Shown piece after piece: positions 44,014 to 52,643 of a stretch of DNA of 64,000 nucleotides. This stretch comes from RPQJ01 sp963712815 (GTDB lineage Bacteria; Pseudomonadota; Gammaproteobacteria; Steroidobacterales; Steroidobacteraceae): the NCBI GenBank assembly GCA_963712815.1, contig CAVQJL010000007.1, positions 62,001-126,000 of the forward strand, in the 5' to 3' direction. Position 1 is the first letter of the stretch. The number at the start of each line of letters is the position of its first letter. The notes beneath the pieces are model-generated. The model searched no databases. It saw nothing but the letters and a program-made list of their open reading frames with translations, and had not been told where the DNA came from. The position numbers and the translations under genes are program-made.

Positions 44014-44688
44014 TCAGCCCTGCGCTCCGGCGTGGCGCTGCAGGATGGTGGAGAACTCCTCCATGAAGGCGTCGTAGCGCAGCTCGAGCCGTCCCACCTG
44101 GTCGGCGTACCGGTTGTAGGCGATGACGGCGGGAATGGCGGCAAACAGTCCCATCGCCGTGGCGATGAGCGCCTCGGCGATGCCCGGTGCAACCATCGCC
44201 AGCGTCGCCTGCTGCACGTTTCCGAGCCCCTGGAACGCACTCATGATGCCCCACACGGTGCCGAAGAGCCCGACGTACGGGCTGGTCGAGCCGATGGTCG
44301 CGAGCGTCGAGAGGTTCTCCTCGAGGCGGTCGGTCTCGCGCAGCTGCGCGACGCGCATCGCCCTGCGGCTGCCCTCGAGCAGTTCGGCGGCGCCGATGCC
44401 GGCCTGCTTGCGCAGGCGCGAGAATTCGCGGAAGCCGGCCACGAACACCCCCGCCATCCCGGTCGGCGAGCCCGCCTCCAGCGACCTGTACAGGCCCGAG
44501 AGGTCGCCGCCGGACCAGAACTGCTCCTCGAACTCGTCGGAGGCGACGCGCTCGGTCTTCAGGAGCTGGCGCTTGCGAAAGATGATCGCCCAGGACACCA
44601 CCGAGGCGCCCACCAGCAGCGCCATCACGAACTGGACGATCAGGCTCGCCTGCAGAATCAGGTCGAGCGCGGAATGGTCACCGATCAT
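44014..44688 (-). CDS. tolQ: protein TolQ (MotA/ExbB family)
   Basis: A 224-residue inner-membrane protein with three helices. The conserved stretch LATIGSTSPYVGLFGTVWGI in helix 2 and MVAPGIAEALIATAMGLFAA in helix 3 are typical. With TolR it forms the proton channel of the Tol machine. ruvB ends nine bases upstream; the thioesterase gene ybgC usually found between them is absent. Confidence 0.95.
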   Translation of the reverse strand: MIGDHSALDLILQASLIVQFVMALLVGASVVSWAIIFRKRQLLKTERVASDEFEEQFWSGGDLSGLYRSLEAGSPTGMAGVFVAGFREFSRLRKQAGIGAAELLEGSRRAMRVAQLRETDRLEENLSTLATIGSTSPYVGLFGTVWGIMSAFQGLGNVQQATLAMVAPGIAEALIATAMGLFAAIPAVIAYNRYADQVGRLELRYDAFMEEFSTILQRHAGAQG

Positions 44689-44697
44689 TGAGCATCC

Positions 44698-45741
<1,044 letters not shown>

Positions 45742-45758
45742 TCAGCCCACCCCACGCA

Positions 45759-46355
45759 TCAGGAGCCCGCCGCGCGCAGCGCGTGGCGGATGAGTTCCTC
45801 GGTGCCGCTCACCGAGGGGTCAACTTTCTGCAGCAGGCGCGCCACTTCGGGCGCCTTGTAGCCCAGCGCCACGAGCGCGGCGAACGCCTCGGCCTGGGCC
45901 GTTCCCGAACCGCCGGCGGCGGCCGCGCCGGGGATGAAGGCCTCGCCCGGGAGCCCGGTGAGCCGGTCGCGCAACTCGATGACGAGGCGCTCGGCCGTCT
46001 TTCGACCAATGCCCGGCACGCGGACCAGCGAGGCGGCGTCGTGCGTCTCGACGCAGCGGTGGAACTCATCGACCGTGATGCCGGAGAGGATCGCGAGCCC
46101 GATGCGCGGACCGACGCCCGACACCTTGATGAGTTCCCGGAACAGGCTGCGTTCGCGCTCGGTGCCGAAGCCGTACAGCACGTGGGCGTCCTCGCGCACG
46201 ACGAGGTGCGTATGCAGCTGCACCTCGGCGCCGATGGACGGCAGCCCGTAGAAGGTGGACATCGGCGCCTCGACCTCGTAGCCGACCCCACCCACGTCGA
46301 GCACGAGCTGCGGCGGCTGCTTGGCGGCGAGGCGACCGCGCAGGAAACCGATCAC
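45759..46355 (-). CDS. ruvA: Holliday junction branch migration protein RuvA
   Basis: A 198-residue tetrameric junction-binding protein. The OB domain opens MIGFLRGRLAAKQPPQLVLD; helix-hairpin-helix motifs are FRELIKVSGVGPRIGLAILS and VRVPGIGRKTAERLVIELRD. The C-terminal RuvB-binding domain (EAFAALVALGYKAPEVARLL) is present. GTG 46355 overlaps the ruvC stop. Confidence 0.96.
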   Translation of the reverse strand: MIGFLRGRLAAKQPPQLVLDVGGVGYEVEAPMSTFYGLPSIGAEVQLHTHLVVREDAHVLYGFGTERERSLFRELIKVSGVGPRIGLAILSGITVDEFHRCVETHDAASLVRVPGIGRKTAERLVIELRDRLTGLPGEAFIPGAAAAGGSGTAQAEAFAALVALGYKAPEVARLLQKVDPSVSGTEELIRHALRAAGS

Positions 46356-46969
46356 GGGCGCGGCCCGGTCGCTGCGCCGAGACGAACGGCGCGCTGCGCC
46401 GCGCGCGAGTAGGCGTGGCACAGCGCGATGCCGATCGCGTCGGCGGCGTCGGCGCCGAGCTCGCCCTGCAGCTTCAGCAGCGTCCTGACCATCAACTGCA
46501 CCTGCTCCTTCTGCGCCCCGCCCGTCCCGACGACCGCGAGCTTCACCTCGCGCGGGGCGTACTCGAACACTTCCGGGTCGTCCGCGAACACAGCGCACAA
46601 GGCGGCCCCGCGGGCCTGGCCCAGCTTCAGCGCGCTGTCGGCGTTGCGATGCATGAACACCCGCTCGATGGCGACCTCGCGCGGGCCGTATTCGCGCATC
46701 AGCGCCTGCACACCCTCGTAGATCTGCCGGAGCCTCGGCGGGAACTCGACGCCGCCGGTGCGGATCGCGCCGCTCGCGACGTAGCGCGCGTCGCCGTCCA
46801 TCCAGTCGATGACGCCGAAGCCGGTCGCCTGCGAGCCCGGGTCGAGCCCGAGGATGCGAACCGCATCGGCACCGGCCGCGCCGCCCGCACCGGTGCCGGC
46901 GGCCGTGTTCCGAGGCGCGAGCGCCCAGCGCCGGCCACTTCGATTGAGCCTCGCCACGCACTCACCCAC
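46352..46969 (-). CDS. ruvC: crossover junction endodeoxyribonuclease RuvC
   Basis: A 205-residue resolvase that cuts Holliday junctions. Catalytic acidic residues lie in RILGLDPGSQATGFG (D43), EVAIERVFMHRNADSAL and GADAADAIGIALCHAYS. The core normally starts within a few residues of RILGLDPG, but the codon before it is GTT and no start codon lies nearer than GTG 46957 or GTG 46969. The protein therefore appears to carry a 33-37 residue Arg/Ala/Gly-rich N-terminal extension. Confidence 0.92.
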   Translation of the reverse strand: MGECVARLNRSGRRWALAPRNTAAGTGAGGAAGADAVRILGLDPGSQATGFGVIDWMDGDARYVASGAIRTGGVEFPPRLRQIYEGVQALMREYGPREVAIERVFMHRNADSALKLGQARGAALCAVFADDPEVFEYAPREVKLAVVGTGGAQKEQVQLMVRTLLKLQGELGADAADAIGIALCHAYSRAAQRAVRLGAATGPRP

Positions 46970-46991
46970 GGGGTCTTAGGAAACGTCGCGC

Positions 46992-46997
46992 TATCAT
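46992..46997. promoter_or_regulatory. shared -10 region between divergent ruvC and relA
   Basis: CTATCATACC reads TATCAT on the plus strand (toward relA) and TATGAT on the minus strand (toward ruvC). It lies ten bases before the relA GTG, so relA mRNA would have almost no leader. Neither -35 is clear. Confidence 0.35.
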
Positions 46998-47007
46998 ACC
47001 CGACACC

Positions 47008-49122
47008 GTGAAACACGCCGAGTTGGACATCGGCCGACAGTCGCCCCGGGCCCAGCAGGCCGTGCAGGCCCTGCGCAGCGCCGTGTCGCCCGAGGTCGTC
47101 GAACAGGGGCTCGAGCTCGCGGGCGTGCTGGCTCGACTGCAGGCAGACGACGACCTGCTGCTCGCGGGCCTGCTGGTTCCCTGCATCGAGACCCTGGCCG
47201 GGCAGGAGGCCCGCCTCGCCGAGGCGTTCGGCGAGCCGGCCGTCCAGCTCGTGCGCGAACTCGAGCGAGTTGCCGACAGCGGCATTCCGGCGGGCTGGAA
47301 CCCGGGCGAGCAGTTGAAGCCCGCGCAGGCCGAAGGCCTGCGCAAGCTGCTGCTGTCGCTGGCCTCCGACGTGCGCCTGGTGCTGCTGCGACTCGCGCTT
47401 CAGCTGGTCCGCCTGCGTCACCTCAAGGGCTCGCCCGAGCCGGACCAGCAGCGGGCCGCCCTCGAGACGCGCGAGATCTACGCGCCGCTCGCCAGCCGCC
47501 TCGGCATCTGGCACGTGAAGTGGGAACTCGAGGACCTCGCCTTCCGCTACAGCCAGCCCGGGGACTACAAGCGCATCGCCGGCTGGCTGCGCTCCAAGCG
47601 CGAGGAGCGCGAGCGTTACATCGAGGAAGTGCGCGGCGTGCTCGCGCGGGAACTCGCGAAGGTGGGCGTCGCGGGCGAGATCAGCGGCCGGCCGAAGCAC
47701 ATCTACAGCATCTGGCGGAAGATGCAGCGCAAGGGGCTCGCCTTCGAGCAGGTGATGGACGTCCTCGCGGTGCGGGTGCAGGTCGACACGGTCGGCGAGT
47801 GCTACGCGGCGCTCGGCGTCGTGCACGGCCTGTGGCCCTACATTCCCGGCGAGTTCGACGACTACATCGCGACGCCCAAGGAGAACAACTACCGCTCGCT
47901 GCACACCGCGGTGGCGGGACCGGGGCGGCTGCCGCTCGAGGTGCAGATCAGGACGCGCGAGATGCACGAGCACGCCGAGCTGGGCGTGGCGGCGCACTGG
48001 CAGTACAAGGAGGGACGCCGGGCCGAGGCGAGCTTCCAGCAGAAGATCAACTGGCTGCGCCAGCTGCTCGAGCCCACCGCGCGGGCCGGCATGGAGCACG
48101 ACCTGCTCGACGGCCTGCAGGCGGAGGTCTTCGAGGACCGCGTCTACGCGCTGAGCCCGCGCGGCGAGGTCGTGGACCTGCCCCGCGGCGCAACGCCGCT
48201 CGACTTCGCCTACCACGTCCACACCAGCCTCGGGCACCGCTGCCGGGGCGCGCGCGTCAATGGCCGCATGGTGCAGCTCGACTACAAGCTCGCGAACGGC
48301 GACTCGGTCGAGATCATCACGGCCAAGCAGCCGAACCCGAGCCGCGACTGGCTGGTACCGAGCCTCGGCTACCTCGCCTCGGCGCGCAACCGCGCCAAGG
48401 TTCGCAGCTTCTTCCGCAAGCTCGACGAAGGCCAGAACCGCGAGCAGGGACGCCAGATGCTGGAGCGCGAGCTCGACCGCCTCGGGGTGCGTGCGCCGCC
48501 GCTGCCCGAGATCCTCGCCGAGCTCGGGCTGCCCACCCTCGACGCGCTCTATCTCGGCCTCGGCGAGGGCGAGCTCACGCTGGCGCAGGTCGCCGGCGCG
48601 GTGCACCGGCGCCTGCACGAGCGCGAGCCGCCGAAACCGCGCGCCCTCAGGCCCGCGGACACCGGCCACGCCACCGGCATGGTGATCGACGGCGTGGGCG
48701 ACCTCATGAGCTCCTTCGCCCGCTGCTGCCGCCCCGTGCCGCCCGAGTCCATCGCGGGCTACATCACGCTCGGCCGCGGCGTCAGCATCCACCGTGCCAA
48801 CTGCGCCAACCTGCTGCGGCTGCGCGATGCCCAGCCGCAGCGCGTGCTGGCGGTGGACTGGGGACGATCCTCGCCCGAGCGCACGTTCCCGGTCGCCGTG
48901 GCCATCCAGGCCTTCGACCGCAAGGGCTTGACGCGCGACGTGTCGGCGATCCTCGCCGACGAGCACATCAGCATCACGGCCATGAACGTCACCACCAATG
49001 CCGCGGAGAACACCGCGCAGGTGGACCTGACCGTGACCGTGCACGGGCTCGACGAGCTGAGCCGGCTGCTGAGCCGCTTCGCCGGGCTGCCGAACGTGAT
49101 CAGCGCGCGTCGCAGGCACTGA
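47008..49122 (+). CDS. relA: GTP pyrophosphokinase RelA ((p)ppGpp synthetase I)
   Basis: A 704-residue RelA/SpoT homologue. The N-terminal hydrolase domain is degenerate: the HD residues are replaced (DDDLLLAGLLVP). The synthetase domain (about 215-335) has SGRPKHIYSIWRKMQRKGLA and the acidic EFDDYIATPKENNYRSLHTA, characteristic of RelA rather than SpoT. TGS (VYALSPRGEVVDLPRGATPL) and a Cys-containing zinc-finger region (MSSFARCCRPVPPESIAGYI) follow. A C-terminal ACT domain (VSAILADEHISITAMNVTTN) ends it. It makes ppGpp on stalled ribosomes. The GTG start is used. A barnase-like gene follows after 14 bases. Confidence 0.93.
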   Translation: MKHAELDIGRQSPRAQQAVQALRSAVSPEVVEQGLELAGVLARLQADDDLLLAGLLVPCIETLAGQEARLAEAFGEPAVQLVRELERVADSGIPAGWNPGEQLKPAQAEGLRKLLLSLASDVRLVLLRLALQLVRLRHLKGSPEPDQQRAALETREIYAPLASRLGIWHVKWELEDLAFRYSQPGDYKRIAGWLRSKREERERYIEEVRGVLARELAKVGVAGEISGRPKHIYSIWRKMQRKGLAFEQVMDVLAVRVQVDTVGECYAALGVVHGLWPYIPGEFDDYIATPKENNYRSLHTAVAGPGRLPLEVQIRTREMHEHAELGVAAHWQYKEGRRAEASFQQKINWLRQLLEPTARAGMEHDLLDGLQAEVFEDRVYALSPRGEVVDLPRGATPLDFAYHVHTSLGHRCRGARVNGRMVQLDYKLANGDSVEIITAKQPNPSRDWLVPSLGYLASARNRAKVRSFFRKLDEGQNREQGRQMLERELDRLGVRAPPLPEILAELGLPTLDALYLGLGEGELTLAQVAGAVHRRLHEREPPKPRALRPADTGHATGMVIDGVGDLMSSFARCCRPVPPESIAGYITLGRGVSIHRANCANLLRLRDAQPQRVLAVDWGRSSPERTFPVAVAIQAFDRKGLTRDVSAILADEHISITAMNVTTNAAENTAQVDLTVTVHGLDELSRLLSRFAGLPNVISARRRH

Positions 49123-49136
49123 GGGAGAATCGCGAC

Positions 49137-49556
49137 ATGCAAGGCTGGCTCAGGCTCGGGATCGTACTGCTGGCCACGGTGCTGGCACTGCAGTGGTGGG
49201 AGGGCCGCAGCCCCGAGCTGGCGACCACGGGACCGGCCGTCACGAGTGAAACGGGCGCTTCGGGCGAGGTCGCTGCCCGCTGGCCGGAATTTCTGCCGCC
49301 GGAGGCCATCGCGACGCTCGAGGCGATCGAGCGCGGGGGCCCGTTCCCCTATGACCGGGACGGCAGCGTGTTCCAGAATCGCGAGCGCCTGCTGCCGCAG
49401 CAGTCGCGCGGCTACTACCGCGAGTACACGGTGGTCACTCCCGGCTCGCGCGATCGCGGCGCGCGGCGCATCGTCGCGGGCGGCCAGCCGCCGGATGTCT
49501 ACTATTACACCGACGACCACTACCGGTCGTTTCGCCGCGTGGAGGCCCGCCCATGA
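49137..49556 (+). CDS. exported guanyl-specific ribonuclease (barnase/RNase N1-T1 family)
   Basis: A 139-residue protein with an N-terminal signal or anchor segment (LRLGIVLLATVLALQWW). The C-terminal fold matches microbial ribonucleases: catalytic Glu E96 in GYYREYTVVTP, Arg R110/R111 in DRGARRIVAG and His H128 in YYYTDDHYRSF. These correspond to E73, R87 and H102 of barnase. It cleaves RNA after guanosine in studied relatives. It starts 14 bases after relA and overlaps the barstar gene by four bases (ATGA), so the inhibitor is made together with the nuclease. Confidence 0.88.
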   Translation: MQGWLRLGIVLLATVLALQWWEGRSPELATTGPAVTSETGASGEVAARWPEFLPPEAIATLEAIERGGPFPYDRDGSVFQNRERLLPQQSRGYYREYTVVTPGSRDRGARRIVAGGQPPDVYYYTDDHYRSFRRVEARP

Positions 49557-49960
49557 GCGATCTCGAGACGACCGCGCCCGAGGCCGCGCCGGATCCGGTG
49601 CACGTGATCACGCTGGCGCCCGAAGCGGCGGCGGCACTGTGCAGCTTCGCCGCCTCGCTCGGCATGGACGCCGCCCGCATCGACCTCGACGGCTGCACCG
49701 GCAAGGCCGACTTCCTCTCGCGCACGGCCGCGGCGCTGGGCTTTCCCGCCTGGTTCGGCGGCAACTGGGACGCGTTCTTCGACTGCCTCGCAGACCTGAG
49801 CTGGCGCCGCGGCGCGGGTCACCTGCTGGTGTTCGAGCACACCTACGGCCTGCGCGCCTATGCACCCGAGGTGCTCGACACGGCGCTGCACATCCTGCGC
49901 GATGCCGCGGCAGCCTGGGAGGCCCGCGGCGTGCCGTTCCGCGTATTCGTGGCGGCCTGA
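49553..49960 (+). CDS. barstar-family ribonuclease inhibitor
   Basis: A 135-residue cytoplasmic protein of the barstar family. The core motif DLDGCTGKADFLSRTAAALG and FPAWFGGNWDAFFDCLADL match barstar, whose Asp side chains fill the RNase active site. It is coupled to the preceding ribonuclease gene, as barnase-barstar pairs require. The first 17 residues are a short acidic extension. Confidence 0.9.
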   Translation: MSDLETTAPEAAPDPVHVITLAPEAAAALCSFAASLGMDAARIDLDGCTGKADFLSRTAAALGFPAWFGGNWDAFFDCLADLSWRRGAGHLLVFEHTYGLRAYAPEVLDTALHILRDAAAAWEARGVPFRVFVAA

Positions 49961-49987
49961 GGCTGCGCCCCCGGCCCGGCGCCGGGC

Positions 49988-51415
49988 TCAGCGATTCGGG
50001 AAGTCGATGGCGCGCTTGTCCGCGGCGAGCGCCGCTTCGTGCAGTGCCTCGCTCAGGGTCGGGTGCGCATGGATGGTGCGCTGCAGGTCCTCGGCGCTCG
50101 CCGAGTACTCGAGCGCCAGCACCGCCTCGGCGATCAGCTCGCCCGCCATCGGCCCGATGATGTGCACGCCGAGGATCTCGTCGTCGTCGGTCGCCGCGAT
50201 CACCTTGGCGAAGCCCGCCGTCGCTTCCATGGCGCGCGCCCGTCCGCTCGCCATGAACGGGAAGCTGCCGACCTTGTACGCGCGGCCGGTCTTCTTCACC
50301 TCTTCTTCGGTGAGGCCGACCCACGCGATCTCCGGGGCGGTGTAGATCACCGACGGTATCGCCTTGTAGTTGACTTCCGAGTAGCGGCCGGCGATCAGGT
50401 CCCCGACCATCACGCCCTCCTCCTTGCCCTTGTGGGCGAGCATCGGGCCACGCACCACGTCGCCGACCGCCCAGACGGTCGCGGCGCCCGTGCGGCACTC
50501 ATGATCGACCTTTACGAAGCCGCGCTCGTCGAGCTCGACGCCGGTGCCCTCGCCGAGGAGCCCGTCGGTGAACGGGCGGCGGCCGATCGCCACCACCACC
50601 TTGTCCACGACGACGGTCTGCTCGCCTGAAGCATCCTGGTACTCGAGGGTGACGCCGCCCTTGCCCGACTTCGCGCCGCTCACCTTGGCGCCGAGGCGGA
50701 TGTCGAGCCCCTGCTTCCTGAAGTGCTTGAGCGCTTCCTTCGCCACCTGCTGGTCGGCCATCCACAGGAACTGCTCCAGGGCCTCCAGCACGACTACCTC
50801 GGCCCCGAGGCGCCGCCAGACGCTGCCGAGCTCGAGTCCGATCACGCCCGCGCCGATCACGCCGAGGCGCTTCGGCACGCCGTCGAACTCGAGCGCGCCC
50901 CAGGAGTCCACGATCGCATTGCCGTCGAACGGCACGGACCTGAGCTCCATCGGCACCGAGCCGCTCGCGAGCACGACGTGCTTCGCCGCGAGTTCGTGCT
51001 TTGCCCCGTCGAGTGCCGTGTACTCGACGCGGTTGCCGGCCAGCAGCCGGCCGTGACCCTGCAGGCCGGTGACGCCTGCCGACTTGAACAGCGCGGTGAT
51101 GCCCTGCGTGGACGCCTTGACGATCTTCGCCTTGCGCTTCTGCATGGTCGCGAGGTCGAACTCGAGGCCGCCGACCTTGATGCCGTGCGCGCCGAACTCC
51201 GACTGCGCGCGGTGAAGGAGCTCCGAGGACTCGAGCAGCGCCTTCGACGGGATGCAGCCGGCGTTCAGGCAGGTGCCGCCGAAGGCGTGGCTGCCGTCGT
51301 AGTTCTTCCACTCGTCGATGCAGGCCACCGTGAGCCCGTTCTGTGCAGCGCGGATCGCGCAGGGATAGCCGGCCGGACCGGCGCCGATGACGATGACGTC
51401 GTACGAGTCAGACAT
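49988..51415 (-). CDS. lpd: dihydrolipoyl dehydrogenase (E3)
   Basis: A 475-residue FAD flavoenzyme that reoxidises lipoyl groups. FAD binding VIVIGAGPAGYPCAIRAAQN, redox disulfide GGTCLNAGCIPSKALLESSE and NAD binding RLGVIGAGVIGLELGSVWRR are present. The catalytic His-Glu pair is in IHAHPTLSEALHEAAL. It follows sucB by 13 bases and serves the 2-oxoglutarate dehydrogenase complex, possibly pyruvate dehydrogenase as well. Confidence 0.96.
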   Translation of the reverse strand: MSDSYDVIVIGAGPAGYPCAIRAAQNGLTVACIDEWKNYDGSHAFGGTCLNAGCIPSKALLESSELLHRAQSEFGAHGIKVGGLEFDLATMQKRKAKIVKASTQGITALFKSAGVTGLQGHGRLLAGNRVEYTALDGAKHELAAKHVVLASGSVPMELRSVPFDGNAIVDSWGALEFDGVPKRLGVIGAGVIGLELGSVWRRLGAEVVVLEALEQFLWMADQQVAKEALKHFRKQGLDIRLGAKVSGAKSGKGGVTLEYQDASGEQTVVVDKVVVAIGRRPFTDGLLGEGTGVELDERGFVKVDHECRTGAATVWAVGDVVRGPMLAHKGKEEGVMVGDLIAGRYSEVNYKAIPSVIYTAPEIAWVGLTEEEVKKTGRAYKVGSFPFMASGRARAMEATAGFAKVIAATDDDEILGVHIIGPMAGELIAEAVLALEYSASAEDLQRTIHAHPTLSEALHEAALAADKRAIDFPNR

Positions 51416-51428
51416 GGTGTTCTCCGGC

Positions 51429-52643
51429 TCAGACCTGCAGCAGCAGACGCGCGGGATCCTCCAGCGCGTCCTTGATGGCGACCAGGAACTGCACGGCCTC
51501 GCGGCCGTCGATCAGGCGGTGATCGTAGGAAAGCGCCAGGTACATCATCGGGCGCACGACCACCTGGCCGTCCACCACCACCGGGCGCTCCTGGATCTTG
51601 TGCATGCCCAGGATCGCGCTCTGCGGCATGTTGAGGATAGGCGTCGAAAGCAGCGACCCGAACACGCCGCCGTTGGTGATCGTGAACGTGCCGCCGGTGA
51701 GCTCCTCGAGCGTGATCGAGCCCTCGCGGGCCCGTGTGGCGAAACCCACCACCGTCTTCTCGATCTCGCCGAAGCCGAGCACGTCGGCGTCGCGCAGCAC
51801 GGGGACGAGCAGCCCGCGGTCGGTCGAGACTGCGACCCCGATGTCGTAGTACTCGTGGTAGACGATGTCGCTGCCGTCCACCGAAGCGTTCACGACCGGG
51901 AAGCGCTTCAGCGCCTCCACGCAGGCCTTGACGAAGAACGACATGAACCCGAGGCGCGCGCCGTGCTCCTTCTCGAAGCGGTCCCGGTAGCGTGCGCGCA
52001 GCTCGTTGACCGCCTTCAGGTCTACCTCGTTGAAGGTGGTGAGCATTGCCGCGGTGGCCTGCGCCTGCACCAGCCGCTCGGCGATGCGGGTACGCAGGCG
52101 CGTCATCGGCACACGACGCTCTTGCCGGCCGGCGGGAGGCAGGTTGGCCGCGCCCGGCTCCGGGCTCGCGGTGGCGGGCTCCTGCCCGGCCACGTGCGCG
52201 AGCACATCGCCCTTAGTGACGCGGCCGTCGCGGCCACTGCCGGGAATCGCGCCCGCGTCGAGCTTGTGCTCCTCGACCAGCCGCCGCACCGAGGGCGCGA
52301 GCTTCTCGGGCGGAACGCCGGTCTTGGCCGCGGCGGGCCCGGCCTTCGCCGCCGCCTTCGCAGCGGCCGCCGCGCCCTTGGCGGCGGGTGCGGCCGTCGC
52401 GGCGGCGCCCTCCTCCAGCAGCGCCAGCACCTGGCCGCTCGTGACGGTGGCGCCGTCCTGGACCATCAGTTCCTTGATCACCCCGGCCGTCGGCGCCGGC
52501 ACCTCGAGGACGACCTTGTCGGTCTCCAGGTCGACGAGATTCTCGTCGCGCTGGACCGCATCGCCCGGCTTCTTGTGCCAGGCGACCAGGGTCGCGTCCG
52601 CGACCGATTCGGGAAGCTGGGGAACGCGCACTTCGATGGTCAT
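51429..52643 (-). CDS. sucB: 2-oxoglutarate dehydrogenase E2, dihydrolipoyl succinyltransferase
   Basis: A 404-residue E2. The lipoyl domain has DLETDKVVLEVPAPTAGVIK with the lipoylated Lys. An Ala/Lys linker precedes the E3-binding domain (APSVRRLVEEHKLDAGAIPG). The catalytic domain ends with LALSYDHRLIDGREAVQFLV. ATG 52643 overlaps the sucA stop (ATGA), so the residues before MTIEVRVPQLPESVADATLV belong to another frame. Confidence 0.95.
   Translation of the reverse strand: MTIEVRVPQLPESVADATLVAWHKKPGDAVQRDENLVDLETDKVVLEVPAPTAGVIKELMVQDGATVTSGQVLALLEEGAAATAAPAAKGAAAAAKAAAKAGPAAAKTGVPPEKLAPSVRRLVEEHKLDAGAIPGSGRDGRVTKGDVLAHVAGQEPATASPEPGAANLPPAGRQERRVPMTRLRTRIAERLVQAQATAAMLTTFNEVDLKAVNELRARYRDRFEKEHGARLGFMSFFVKACVEALKRFPVVNASVDGSDIVYHEYYDIGVAVSTDRGLLVPVLRDADVLGFGEIEKTVVGFATRAREGSITLEELTGGTFTITNGGVFGSLLSTPILNMPQSAILGMHKIQERPVVVDGQVVVRPMMYLALSYDHRLIDGREAVQFLVAIKDALEDPARLLLQV

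Noticed and set aside
52300..52440. Ala/Lys-rich repeat in sucB
   Set aside because: It is the flexible linker between the lipoyl and E3-binding domains, normal for E2 proteins.
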